A model generated the notes under the pieces. It did no database searches. It was not told the origin of the DNA and saw nothing but the letters and a program-made list of their open reading frames with translations. A stretch of DNA of 64,000 nt from CAAGNP01 sp045603545 (GTDB taxonomy: Bacteria > Bacteroidota > Bacteroidia > Bacteroidales > UBA932), in the NCBI GenBank assembly GCA_045603545.1, contig JAZUMG010000018.1, forward strand, positions 42,460 through 106,459, in the 5' to 3' direction. The position numbers and the translations under genes are program-made. Positions within the stretch are counted from its first letter, which is position 1, and every line of letters begins with the position of its first letter. This document shows, one piece after another, positions 42,456 to 51,786 of this stretch.

Positions 42456-44763
42456 TCAAAGAAAGTTTTACAAGTTTACCCCCCATATCCACCACATACA
42501 GATATTCACCATCCACCACAGGATTTGCCAGGACAGGCAGCCCCATCTCATACCTCCACACATATGCCCCCTTGTCTATGGTACTGCAGTATACATATCC
42601 GTCATTTGCACCATAGATTACACTATCTCCATATAGGACAGGATCACCTTCTATAGACATCTCATAACTCTTCGTATATGGAGATGTATAGATGAGTGCA
42701 GGCATAGTGGTAGTATTCCATATCTGAGAAAAATCTTCAAATCTGTAACCGGTCATACCGTGGTTTGATGTCCCCACCACGACTACTCCATCTTTAATCA
42801 ACATCCTCGAACGGGTGTTGAATATATGTCCCTGTTTCACCATCTTTGACTCCACCCCAGTACGAGGATCCATCTCCACCAGGGACTGATAGGCTGTATA
42901 GTACCACTTCCCTTCGTGATAGACAGGGGTGCCGGTACTGTATCTTGTCTCCGGGTCATTCTTCTGCCACAAGAGTTCACCTGTAGCGGCATCGAAACCG
43001 TATCTGGCCACCCAATATGCATTCACACAGAGGACACCGTCTGCCACAGCATAGGTGGAGACATCTGTAATGCCGGTATTTCTTACTTTAGTGTTTTTCC
43101 AGACAACAGATCCGTCTTTTGCCTTAAGGGCGGTCAGATGCAGACCCTGACCCACATAGAGCATACCGTCAGAATAGCAGACACCCTGACTATTGCATGG
43201 GTGCATGCCGTCAATCCTGAATTTGTATCTCCACACTTCACGGCCTGTTGCCGGATCAAGTGCATAAATCTGCGAAGTAACATCTGAAACAAAGAGAAGC
43301 CCCTCTGCGAGAACCATATTGTTCCTTACCGAGCCCCTTGTTTTGTAATACCACACCTCTTCTCCGCTCTCCTTGTCTATAGCCACCACTCCGCAATTTT
43401 CACTCATCGCGTCATCCACAAGGGGGACATAGAGAAGATTCTCAGATACAATCGGGGTACCCAAGCCTCCGAGTCCCCTCATATGCCTCTGCCAGACCAG
43501 ACCTTTCTGAAATTTGACACTCTCCAGACGAACCTCTGAATCTGAGAAAAGGACACCCACTTTAAGTGCTCCACCTGAATTCTTTACCACACCCCTCCAT
43601 TCAAAACCGTTGATTCTGGTCATATTCACAGCAGAGAGCCCCTGCATAAGCTTCACACTCTCCACATCTGACTTGCCGTCATAGACTACAGCGGTCACCT
43701 CCACACTGTCGCCACTTATCCTGCCATTGGCTGCAATATGCTTGGGGATAGGGTAATAATGGAGTTCATTGGTCAGGGTACTACCATCCACTTTGAAATG
43801 CCTCCACGAAGATGGAGAGTGGTCATTTCCCCCTTTATTTGGGGCAATCGTACATATCATCTGGGTGCCGTTATCATTCACATAGTGGTAGTTGACGTGG
43901 TTGTGCCCATATATATATCCTATCACATTATAGTCGGAGAGGTCAAGTTCACAGCTCTCCCCTTTCAATGCCAGGTGCTCTGTATTGCCCAAAACCCCAT
44001 GATTGAAAATCACCACAGGTGTCCCTTCTGGAATGCTCTTCAGATCCGCAGCCATCCACCGGTAGATATCATCCGGTGTATATGAAGGCTTGGCATCACC
44101 ACTTAGCATAGGGGTCACCATATAGTGCACACCTTTTATATTGAAAGAGTACCATACGGGGCCAAACTGATCCTCATAGGGCTTCTCTCCGTAATCCAGC
44201 CCTTGCGGATCCCTGAACCCTTTGAGAAGATCGTGATTGCCGAGGGTATAGACCATTCTGACACCCACATCGTCAGTATTGAACTCCTCCCCGTTGATCT
44301 TAAGCCCCTGCTCATAACATATGTCACCTGTTACAGCCACAAAATCCACCCTCCTGACGCCCATATAATCCTTGAAATCGTCCATCCAGTCGAGATATCT
44401 CCTCTCCTCTATGTCTGAGAGCTGGATAAACTCACCTGTGTAGTCATCTGCCTCCACCAGACCGAAAGACCATGAATTTCCCACTCCACCTCTGACATCT
44501 ATGTAGAATGGGGTGGTATGCCTGTATCCTGAAGGGGTATAAAGGGTCACAAATCTCGATCTGCCGGTCAATTCAAGGGTGAATTTCCCTTTGGAATCGC
44601 TCTTCACCAAAGAGAAACCATCAGACACTATAACCCCGGCAATCCCCTTCTCCCCTTTATCCCTCACACCGTTGGCATTGGCATCAACGAAAACTTCCCC
44701 ACTCTGTCCCAAAAGGTTAAAGGTCAAGAGCAGAGAAGCTATTCCAGAAATTATCTTTCTCAT
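42445..44763 (-). CDS. Exported metallophosphatase fused to a PQQ-type beta-propeller
   Basis: This 772-residue protein has a signal peptide (cleavage after NLLGQ, near residue 20). A small N-terminal beta domain (about 21-105, VFVDANANGVRDKGEKGI) precedes a calcineurin-like phosphoesterase domain with VTGDICYE, LGNHDL near 195 and YGHNHVNYHY near 290. A C-terminal phosphoesterase-associated domain follows, then from about 430 repeats of the PQQ propeller type (IDKESGEEVWYYK, LDPATGREVWRYKF, FDAATGELLWQK). PQQ repeats often serve as binding platforms without cofactor. The substrate is unknown. It lies 14 bases after ddl in a wall-synthesis operon, suggesting periplasmic envelope work. Confidence 0.85.
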   Translation of the reverse strand: MRKIISGIASLLLTFNLLGQSGEVFVDANANGVRDKGEKGIAGVIVSDGFSLVKSDSKGKFTLELTGRSRFVTLYTPSGYRHTTPFYIDVRGGVGNSWSFGLVEADDYTGEFIQLSDIEERRYLDWMDDFKDYMGVRRVDFVAVTGDICYEQGLKINGEEFNTDDVGVRMVYTLGNHDLLKGFRDPQGLDYGEKPYEDQFGPVWYSFNIKGVHYMVTPMLSGDAKPSYTPDDIYRWMAADLKSIPEGTPVVIFNHGVLGNTEHLALKGESCELDLSDYNVIGYIYGHNHVNYHYVNDNGTQMICTIAPNKGGNDHSPSSWRHFKVDGSTLTNELHYYPIPKHIAANGRISGDSVEVTAVVYDGKSDVESVKLMQGLSAVNMTRINGFEWRGVVKNSGGALKVGVLFSDSEVRLESVKFQKGLVWQRHMRGLGGLGTPIVSENLLYVPLVDDAMSENCGVVAIDKESGEEVWYYKTRGSVRNNMVLAEGLLFVSDVTSQIYALDPATGREVWRYKFRIDGMHPCNSQGVCYSDGMLYVGQGLHLTALKAKDGSVVWKNTKVRNTGITDVSTYAVADGVLCVNAYWVARYGFDAATGELLWQKNDPETRYSTGTPVYHEGKWYYTAYQSLVEMDPRTGVESKMVKQGHIFNTRSRMLIKDGVVVVGTSNHGMTGYRFEDFSQIWNTTTMPALIYTSPYTKSYEMSIEGDPVLYGDSVIYGANDGYVYCSTIDKGAYVWRYEMGLPVLANPVVDGEYLYVVDMGGKLVKLSLNDL

Positions 44764-44777
44764 AAACAGATAATTAT

Positions 44778-45740
44778 CTAATTCTCAATAATATTGGAGA
44801 CAAAATCCTTCATATCTATCCCTGCTGCCCTCACCTGCTGGGGGACAAGACTGGTATCGGTCATTCCTGGAATAGGATTGATCTCGAGGAAGTAAGGATC
44901 ATCCCCATTCAATATGTAGTCCATCCTCACAAGGCCGTGGCAGCCGAAACGGCGGTATATCCTTTTGGTCGCTGCCGCTATCTTGTCGTATATCTCCTGA
45001 GGCACATCAGCAGGACAGACCTCCTGACTTGCACCCATATATTTGGCTTCATAATCGAAATACTCGTTGTGGGGGATAATCTCTGTCGCAGGGAGGGTCC
45101 TCAGCTCAGCGCCCTCCTTGTATATACCCATTGTGAGCTCCCTTCCGGTAATGCACTCCTCTATGAGGACACTGTCATCCTCCCTGAATGCGAGTTCAAT
45201 GGCGGCATCCAGATCCTCCACCCTCTTAACCTTGGTAATTCCGAAACTGCTGCCACCCTGATTAGGTTTCACGAAAAGGGGCAATCCCAGTTTATCCACT
45301 ATCTCCTGGGGGGAGTAGCTGTCACCCTTTCTGAGGAAGTGGTCCTTTGCCAGGAAAATGCCAGCCTCTTTCAGATAGGTCTTGCAGGCAAACTTGTCAA
45401 ATGCGAGTGTTGAGGTCATTGCGGAGCACCCTGTGTGGGGAAGGCCAAGGAGTTCAAAGTAGGCCTGGAGCAATCCATTCTCCCCCGGAGTGCCGTGGAT
45501 CATAATGAAGGCCTTGTCAAATCTCACCTTTTCCCCATTGCGGAGAAAAGAGAAATCTGATCGGTCAATCTCTGCATCTCCCTCAGGCAACAGGACTCTC
45601 CAGCCATCGGGTCTTATCAACACCTCATATGCATCATATCTCTGAGGATCGATGTTTGCAAATACATTTTTCCCGCTTTTGACCGACACCTCCCACTCTG
45701 AGGAGTATCCGCCATATATCAATGCTACCCTTTTCTTCAT
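44778..45740 (-). CDS. ddl: D-alanine--D-alanine ligase
   Basis: This 320-residue ATP-grasp ligase makes the D-Ala-D-Ala dipeptide of peptidoglycan stem peptides. Motifs are YGGYSSEWEVSV (residues 9-20), HGTPGENGLLQA near 80, KPNQGGSSFGITKV near 155-168 (ATP-grasp) and FLEINPIPGMT near 283-293 (metal-binding Glu and Asn). The start is 3 bases after the mrcA stop, so substrate supply and polymerisation are co-expressed. Confidence 0.95.
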   Translation of the reverse strand: MKKRVALIYGGYSSEWEVSVKSGKNVFANIDPQRYDAYEVLIRPDGWRVLLPEGDAEIDRSDFSFLRNGEKVRFDKAFIMIHGTPGENGLLQAYFELLGLPHTGCSAMTSTLAFDKFACKTYLKEAGIFLAKDHFLRKGDSYSPQEIVDKLGLPLFVKPNQGGSSFGITKVKRVEDLDAAIELAFREDDSVLIEECITGRELTMGIYKEGAELRTLPATEIIPHNEYFDYEAKYMGASQEVCPADVPQEIYDKIAAATKRIYRRFGCHGLVRMDYILNGDDPYFLEINPIPGMTDTSLVPQQVRAAGIDMKDFVSNIIEN

Positions 45741-45743
45741 ATT

Positions 45744-48098
45744 CTAAAAAAACATTTCATCAGGATGGGACGCAGAGGCGGTCGCATCCGCATCACTGCC
45801 GTCGCAGTTCAAGTTAAGTACAAGACCTGGAGGGGAAAGGAACTTGTCATCATGTGTAATGCCGAGGGTCCCGTCCTTGATCACCTTCTGCATGAACAGA
45901 CCCCATATAGGGAGGGCCATATTCGAACCTCCACCAAGGGCCAATGACTCAAAGTGGACCTGTCTGTCCTCAGCACCTACCCATGCACCTGCTGTCAATT
46001 TTGGCGTATATCCTATGAACCATCCGTCTGACTGGTCATTTGTAGTACCTGTCTTGCCGGCCACCTCTCCGGACATTCCGTATTTCCATTTCAATCTCCC
46101 CGCTGTACCCTCATTCACCACACCCTGCATCAGGTTCACCATCAGATAGGCAGTAGCTTCACTGATGGACTCCCTCTTGCGTGGGGCAAAGTTTCCAAGG
46201 ACATTGCCGTTATTGTCCTCTATTCTGGTCACCATCATAGGGCTGATGTTGACACCTCGGCTCGGGAAAGTATTGTATGCACTCACCATCTCCATCACGG
46301 TGATGTCAGCAGGCCCCACACAGAGGGATGGAACTGCTGGAAGATAGGTGGTGATACCCAATTTTCTGCACATATCCACCATAGCATTGGGGCCGAATTG
46401 CTTCATAAGATAGGCCGAGATATTGTTGCTACTCTTGGTCAGACCCCATTTCAGGGTTACTGTCTGGCCAATCCACTCAGCCTTGTCTGTACTCTTCGGG
46501 GTCCAGGTAGTATCACCGACGATAAATGTCTGAGGGACATTCACCACCCTGTCACAAGGGGTATAACCCTCCTGCATAGCCAAAGTATAGAGGAAAGGTT
46601 TGATGGTCGAACCCACCTGACGCTTGGTCTGCCGTGCATTGTCATATTTGAAGTAGCGGTAGTTCGGACCACCTACATACGCTTTGATATTGCCTGTATG
46701 GGGCTCCATCGCTATAAATGCAGCCCTAAGGAAAGATTTGTAGTGTCGGATGGAGTCATTTGGGGTCATCACAGTATCCACATAACCCTTCTGGTTCCAG
46801 GAGAAGACCCTCATTTTGGTCTTGGTATTGAAACTTTTCGCTATCTCTTCGTCAGAGGCACCTGCAGCCCTCATGTTTCTGTATCTGTCACTCCATCTGC
46901 GTGCCTGCTGCATCAGGGTCTCGATGGTCTCATCAGGGACATCAAGAGCAAAAGGCCTTTTGGGTTTGTTTCTCATATCTGCATTGAAAGACCTCTGCAG
47001 ATCCTTTGACAGGTGCTCCACCACTGCCTCCTCAGCATATCGCTGCATCTTCGAGTTTATGGTGGTATATATTTTCAGACCATCCTTGTCGAGATTGTAC
47101 TTGGTCCCGTCCGGCTTGAAGTTCTTGTTGAGCCAGCCATAGAGGGGATCCTCCTCCCACAGCACAAGATCTGCCTGGTAGTCCTCCTCGAAATAGTATG
47201 CCGATTTTCGGGGCTCGGAAGCATTCATATATCTGCGGAGCATATCCCTGAAATATGGTGCAAGTCCGGCGTTGTGGTCCTGCTGCTTGTATGCCAGTTC
47301 TATAGGGAGAACCACTATCGAATCGTACGCAGCCTGCTCCAGAAATCCATATTTGTGCATCTGAGAGAGGACGTGGTTCCTCCTCCCGATCGAGCGGTCA
47401 TAATTCAGGACAGGGTTGTATCTTGTGGGTTTGTTCACCATACCCACCAGGGTAGCACTCTCCTCCACATTGAGCTCCCAGGGCTCTTTGGAGAAAAATG
47501 TCTGGGAAGCAGCCTTGATGCCGTATGCATTGCTCCCGAAGAAGATGGCATTCATATACATAGCCATAATCTCATCTTTTGTATAGTTTCTCTCAAGCTT
47601 AACAGCTGTAATCCACTCTTTGAACTTGCTCACTACAAGTTTGAACTCCTTCTGTCCTGGGAATTTGGATGAGGTGGTATCCCTCGGAAACAGGGTTTTG
47701 GCAAGCTGTTGGGTGATGGTACTGCCTCCACCTGAACTGGCATCGCCCATAACAAGGGTCTTTACCGCCACTCTGGCCAATCCTCTGAAGTCAATGCCGC
47801 AATGCTTGTAGAATCTGATATCCTCGGTGGCCACAGCTGCATTCACAAGATTAGGGGAGAGATCCTTGAACTTGACATAGCTCCTGTTCTCTATATGGTA
47901 TGTGTTTATGACCACACCATCCTCAGAGATAAGCTCAGTAGCAAGTTTGCTTTTAGGATTTTCAAGCTCCTCGAACGAGGGGATTTCGGCAAAAATACCG
48001 ACAAACAATATAAATAGGAACAAAGCTGCAAATGGGGCGAAAACTATCAACCACATCCACTTTACCAACTTTTTTCTAGTGACTTCTTTCATCGCCAT
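45744..48098 (-). CDS. mrcA: Class A penicillin-binding protein 1A
   Basis: This 784-residue bifunctional enzyme has one N-terminal transmembrane helix (about 14-36). The GT51 glycosyltransferase domain has ATEDIRFYKHCGIDFRG near residue 90, GGSTITQQLAKTLF near 130 and MAMYMNAIFFGSNAYGIKAAS near 185. The transpeptidase domain has S-T-I-K near 507, SSNN near 560 and KTGTTND near 695. It polymerises and cross-links peptidoglycan. A minus-strand TAAATTTG box (48121-48114) lies just upstream. A second ATG two codons downstream is an equally good start. It heads the operon mrcA-ddl-metallophosphatase-prmC. Confidence 0.95.
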   Translation of the reverse strand: MAMKEVTRKKLVKWMWLIVFAPFAALFLFILFVGIFAEIPSFEELENPKSKLATELISEDGVVINTYHIENRSYVKFKDLSPNLVNAAVATEDIRFYKHCGIDFRGLARVAVKTLVMGDASSGGGSTITQQLAKTLFPRDTTSSKFPGQKEFKLVVSKFKEWITAVKLERNYTKDEIMAMYMNAIFFGSNAYGIKAASQTFFSKEPWELNVEESATLVGMVNKPTRYNPVLNYDRSIGRRNHVLSQMHKYGFLEQAAYDSIVVLPIELAYKQQDHNAGLAPYFRDMLRRYMNASEPRKSAYYFEEDYQADLVLWEEDPLYGWLNKNFKPDGTKYNLDKDGLKIYTTINSKMQRYAEEAVVEHLSKDLQRSFNADMRNKPKRPFALDVPDETIETLMQQARRWSDRYRNMRAAGASDEEIAKSFNTKTKMRVFSWNQKGYVDTVMTPNDSIRHYKSFLRAAFIAMEPHTGNIKAYVGGPNYRYFKYDNARQTKRQVGSTIKPFLYTLAMQEGYTPCDRVVNVPQTFIVGDTTWTPKSTDKAEWIGQTVTLKWGLTKSSNNISAYLMKQFGPNAMVDMCRKLGITTYLPAVPSLCVGPADITVMEMVSAYNTFPSRGVNISPMMVTRIEDNNGNVLGNFAPRKRESISEATAYLMVNLMQGVVNEGTAGRLKWKYGMSGEVAGKTGTTNDQSDGWFIGYTPKLTAGAWVGAEDRQVHFESLALGGGSNMALPIWGLFMQKVIKDGTLGITHDDKFLSPPGLVLNLNCDGSDADATASASHPDEMFF

Positions 48099-48113
48099 AA
48101 TCGTTATAATTCA

Positions 48114-48162
48114 CAAATTTAGACAAAAATTTGGTTTTTACCCCACTTTATACCTTACTTTG
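48114..48162. promoter_or_regulatory. Divergent promoter region of mrcA and topA
   Basis: Minus TAAATTTG (48121-48114) would serve mrcA. On plus, TTTG at 48130-48133 and a TTACTTTG box at 48155-48162, one base off the usual spacing, precede the topA ATG at 48188. The plus assignment is the weaker one. Confidence 0.4.
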
Positions 48163-48187
48163 CACCCTCGTTGACAAATGTGCATTT

Positions 48188-50476
48188 ATGGGAGAGAATT
48201 TGGTTATTGTCGAGTCTCCAAAAAAGGCCGACACTATTAAGAAATTTTTAGGGAAGGAATTCACAGTTAAATCTAGCCGCGGGCATATAAGGGATCTGTC
48301 CAAAAAGAATCTCGGTATCGACATTGCCCACGATTTTACCCCTGAATACATAGTCTCAGAAGATAAAAAGGCTCTGGTCGCATCACTTAAAGAGGATGCT
48401 GCCAAAGCAAAAATGGTGTGGCTCGCATCCGATGAGGACCGCGAGGGTGAGGCGATTGCCTGGCACCTTGTAGAGACATTGGGACTTGATCCGGCCAAGA
48501 CCAGAAGAATCGCTTTTCACGAGATTACAAAGGAGGCAGTACTCCACGCCATCGAAAACCCCAGGGAGATCGACACCAACCTGGTAAATGCACAGCAGGC
48601 CAGAAGGGTCCTTGACCGCCTTGTCGGCTTTGAACTCTCACCTATACTTTGGAAAAAAGTCAAGCCGCAACTCTCGGCAGGTCGCGTACAGTCAGCCACA
48701 TTGCGCCTTATAGTGGACAGGGAGAGGGAGATTCTCGCATTCAAATCTACCCCATATTTCAAAGTGGATGCCATCTTCCGTCCCGAAGGGACACCCGCAT
48801 CTGTCAAGATCAAGAGCACTCTCGACAGGAGGTTCAGCACAGAAGCTGAGGCCAATGATTTCCTTGCACGTTGTGCAAACGGCCATTTTGAGGTGGGCTC
48901 CATTGAGACAAAAGAGGTGGAGAGGAAACCTGCAGCACCATTTACCACCTCCACACTCCAGCAGGAGGCGTCACGCAAGTTCGGATTCTCCGTAAGCCAG
49001 ACAATGAGCATCGCTCAGCGCCTTTATGAGAGCGGTCTCATCACCTATATGCGTACCGACTCCACAAATTTGTCTGAGCTGGCCCTCAACACAGCAAAAA
49101 AATGCATTGAGAACCTCTATGGCTCCAAATATGCCAAGAGGAGAACATACAAAACCAAATCCAAAGGGGCACAGGAGGCTCACGAGGCTATCCGTCCCAC
49201 ATATCTTGACAGAACCTCTATCGAGGGTACCGCCCAGGAACAGAAACTGTATGACCTGATCTGGAAAAGGACCATTGCTTCCCAAATGGCCGATGCCAGA
49301 CTGGAAAAGACCGACATCGAGATTGTTTCAGGAGATATCACCGAGAAATTCCTTGCGGAAGGATCACAAGTCCTTTTTGACGGATTTCTGAAGGTATATA
49401 TGGAGTCACACGATGACGACCACGGATCGGAAGATGCCGATCTGCTCCCTGCCCTTACTATAGGACAGAAGATGAACCAACAGGAGGTGACCGCCACCGA
49501 AAAATATACAGCCAAACCTCTCCGCTACACAGAGGCCTCCCTCATCAAGAAAATGGAGGAGATAGGTATCGGCAGACCATCCACATACGCCCCTACAGTC
49601 CAGACACTTGTCCAGAGAGGATATATCATAAAGGACAACAGGACCGGTGAGACCAAAGAGACAGTAACTCTCAAACTCAAGAAAGGTGAGATCACCAGAA
49701 GTGTCAAGAGTGAGGTAATAGGCTCAGAGAAAGGCAAACTCTGCCCGGAGGATATCGGAATCATTGTAACAGATTTCCTTGATGAGAACTTCCCCTCTAT
49801 CCTCGACTATGGCTTTACTGCCAAAGTGGAGGAGAACTTCGACAAGATTGCCGAAGGCAAACTCCTATGGAACAAGACTATACGCGAGTTCTACAAACCT
49901 TTCCACGAAGTGGTGGAGAAGACTCTCCAGGTGGCCCAACCCAAAAATGCAGAGAGGGTTATCGGAACAGATCCCGCTACAGGCAAAAATGTCATCGCCA
50001 GAATGGGCCGCTTCGGTCCACTTGTCCAGATCGGCGAGAACGATGACCCTGAAAAGAGATTTGCAAGCCTCCCTAAAGGGAAACTTATAGAGAGCCTGAC
50101 ACTTGACGAGGCCCTCAACCTTTTCAGACTGCCAAGACATCTTGGAGAGTATGAAGGGAAAGAGATAACCTGCTCTTCCGGCAGATTCGGTCCTTACATA
50201 AAAGTGGACAGCACATTTATCTCCATCGGAAAGAAAGGAGATCCATACACCTTTGATCTTCAGAGTGCTATAGAGCTGATAAAAGAACATGAAGCCAAGC
50301 AGTCAAAAAAGAACATCAAAGAGTTCCCGGAGCACGACATCGCCATTCTGAACGGAAGGTTCGGTCCATATATCAAGCACTCAGGTAACAATTATAAGAT
50401 ACCTAAAGGTACTAAAGCAGAAGAGATTACCCTTGAGGAATGTCTCAACATAATTACAAACTATAAGAAAAAGTAG
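48188..50476 (+). CDS. topA: DNA topoisomerase I
   Basis: The protein has 762 residues from the ATG at 48188, where the invariant start MGENLVIVESPKKADTI begins. The TOPRIM domain covers about 1-115, with SDEDREGEAIAWH near 78 carrying the acidic metal cluster. The active-site Tyr lies in LITYMRTDSTN near residue 285. The C-terminus carries three short RFGP repeats (about 615, 665 and 725) in place of the Cys4 zinc fingers of enterobacterial TopA, as is common in this phylum. It relaxes negative supercoils. Confidence 0.95.
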   Translation: MGENLVIVESPKKADTIKKFLGKEFTVKSSRGHIRDLSKKNLGIDIAHDFTPEYIVSEDKKALVASLKEDAAKAKMVWLASDEDREGEAIAWHLVETLGLDPAKTRRIAFHEITKEAVLHAIENPREIDTNLVNAQQARRVLDRLVGFELSPILWKKVKPQLSAGRVQSATLRLIVDREREILAFKSTPYFKVDAIFRPEGTPASVKIKSTLDRRFSTEAEANDFLARCANGHFEVGSIETKEVERKPAAPFTTSTLQQEASRKFGFSVSQTMSIAQRLYESGLITYMRTDSTNLSELALNTAKKCIENLYGSKYAKRRTYKTKSKGAQEAHEAIRPTYLDRTSIEGTAQEQKLYDLIWKRTIASQMADARLEKTDIEIVSGDITEKFLAEGSQVLFDGFLKVYMESHDDDHGSEDADLLPALTIGQKMNQQEVTATEKYTAKPLRYTEASLIKKMEEIGIGRPSTYAPTVQTLVQRGYIIKDNRTGETKETVTLKLKKGEITRSVKSEVIGSEKGKLCPEDIGIIVTDFLDENFPSILDYGFTAKVEENFDKIAEGKLLWNKTIREFYKPFHEVVEKTLQVAQPKNAERVIGTDPATGKNVIARMGRFGPLVQIGENDDPEKRFASLPKGKLIESLTLDEALNLFRLPRHLGEYEGKEITCSSGRFGPYIKVDSTFISIGKKGDPYTFDLQSAIELIKEHEAKQSKKNIKEFPEHDIAILNGRFGPYIKHSGNNYKIPKGTKAEEITLEECLNIITNYKKK

Positions 50477-50539
50477 TTACAAAGTATAATCTTTGATAGT
50501 TTTTATATATTTTTGCAACAAATACCAATATCAAAGATT

Positions 50540-51019
50540 ATGACAAAGTACCAAATTGACAAAACCGACCAGAAAATCTTGTCATTTCTTGTCAAAAATG
50601 CAAGGATGCCTTTCCTCGAGATAGCACGCGAATGCGGTGTCTCGGGTGCTGCTATCCACCAAAGGGTCAAGAAGATGGAGAGCTTGGGCATTATTACTGG
50701 TTCCCGTCTATTGGTTAAGCCACAGACCCTCGGACTTAACGTGTGTGCATTTGTTGGTGTACAGCTCTCACAAGCCAGCAAATATTCTGAAGTAATCGAG
50801 CAGTTCAAAAAGATCTCTGAAGTGGTAGAGTGTCACTTCGTAACAGGGACACACGCACTTCTGGTAAAATTGTACTGTTTCAATCACGATCACCTGATGA
50901 AGGTGCTTATCAACACTATCCAGAATATCCCCTATGTGGAAAAAACTGAAACCTTGGTATCACTTGACCAGGCGATAGAGAGACAAATCTGGGTTAAAGA
51001 TTATCCAAACCAAGACTGA
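50540..51019 (+). CDS. Lrp/AsnC family transcriptional regulator
   Basis: The protein has 159 residues from the ATG at 50540. The longer frame from 50513 would begin inside the promoter (TATTTTTG at 50508-50515). An N-terminal helix-turn-helix (about 5-55: DKTDQKILSFLVKNARM and VSGAAIHQRVKKMESLGII) is followed by the RAM ligand-binding domain (about 65-155, VGVQLSQASKY and VECHFVTGTHALLVKLYC). Such proteins respond to amino acids and form octamers. No target is evident. The last 26 bases overlap ispD on the other strand. Confidence 0.9.
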   Translation: MTKYQIDKTDQKILSFLVKNARMPFLEIARECGVSGAAIHQRVKKMESLGIITGSRLLVKPQTLGLNVCAFVGVQLSQASKYSEVIEQFKKISEVVECHFVTGTHALLVKLYCFNHDHLMKVLINTIQNIPYVEKTETLVSLDQAIERQIWVKDYPNQD

Positions 51020-51689
51020 TTATAGCTCTGGCAAGATCCATATCTTCCGGAGTGGTAATTTTTATATTGAAGCGGGACCCTTCGCAGAAATGGAGAGGGT
51101 GACCCGCTTTTTCTACAACTGACGCATCGTCTGTAAATTCCGGAGAGTAAGGCTGAGCATAGCTTTCCAGCAATATTCTGGAATCAAATATCTGTGGGGT
51201 CTGTACTGAAATATACTTTTCCCTGTCCACATAGATATATCTCCCTTCGCCATCCGACATCCTCATCGACTCTATCGATTTCATACAAGGGATAGCAACA
51301 CCTTTTTCCTCTGCCATATTATAGATTTCAACCAACTTCTCCTTCGAAATGAAAGGGCGCACCCCATCGTGAACCGCCACAATCCCATCCTCCTTAACAT
51401 ATTTCAGCCCATTTTTCACCGAATGGAATCTGGTTATACCACCATCTGTAAGGATATGTGGAAAGGTGAATCCGCTCCCTTTGCAGTAATCTTTCCAGAT
51501 CTGCTTGGCATCCTTGTTCATCACCAGAATTATCTTCACACCGAAAGGGAGGGATAGAAACTTCTCTATCGTATGTCTCAACACAGGTTTGCCATCTATC
51601 TCCAGCATCTGCTTGGGGACACTTGCACCCATCCTCGTACCGCTCCCACCAGCCATAATTATGGCATATTTCTGAACCGCTTTCTTCAT
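50994..51689 (-). CDS. ispD: 2-C-methyl-D-erythritol 4-phosphate cytidylyltransferase
   Basis: This 231-residue protein catalyses the CTP-dependent third step of the non-mevalonate isoprenoid pathway. The nucleotide-binding loop MAGGSGTRMGASVPKQ is at residues 12-27. VHDGVRPFIS lies near 105 and TDDASVVEKAG near 180. The N-terminal eight residues before YAIIMAGG may be an overextension. The 3' end overlaps the convergent Lrp gene. No ispF is adjacent. A TATATTTG box (minus, 51723-51716) precedes the start. Confidence 0.94.
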   Translation of the reverse strand: MKKAVQKYAIIMAGGSGTRMGASVPKQMLEIDGKPVLRHTIEKFLSLPFGVKIILVMNKDAKQIWKDYCKGSGFTFPHILTDGGITRFHSVKNGLKYVKEDGIVAVHDGVRPFISKEKLVEIYNMAEEKGVAIPCMKSIESMRMSDGEGRYIYVDREKYISVQTPQIFDSRILLESYAQPYSPEFTDDASVVEKAGHPLHFCEGSRFNIKITTPEDMDLARAIISLGLDNL

Positions 51690-51786
51690 AGATCCATTTT
51701 CTGAAATTATTTCTACAAATATAGGCTTTATATCTTATTTTTTTGTATTTTTACCACCTATATTTTAACCTTAAAAAGTCAGGAAA

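Noticed and set aside
50994..51019. Frameshift or misassembly at the Lrp/ispD overlap
   Set aside because: Both proteins reach normal length and end naturally, so a 26-base convergent overlap is sufficient.
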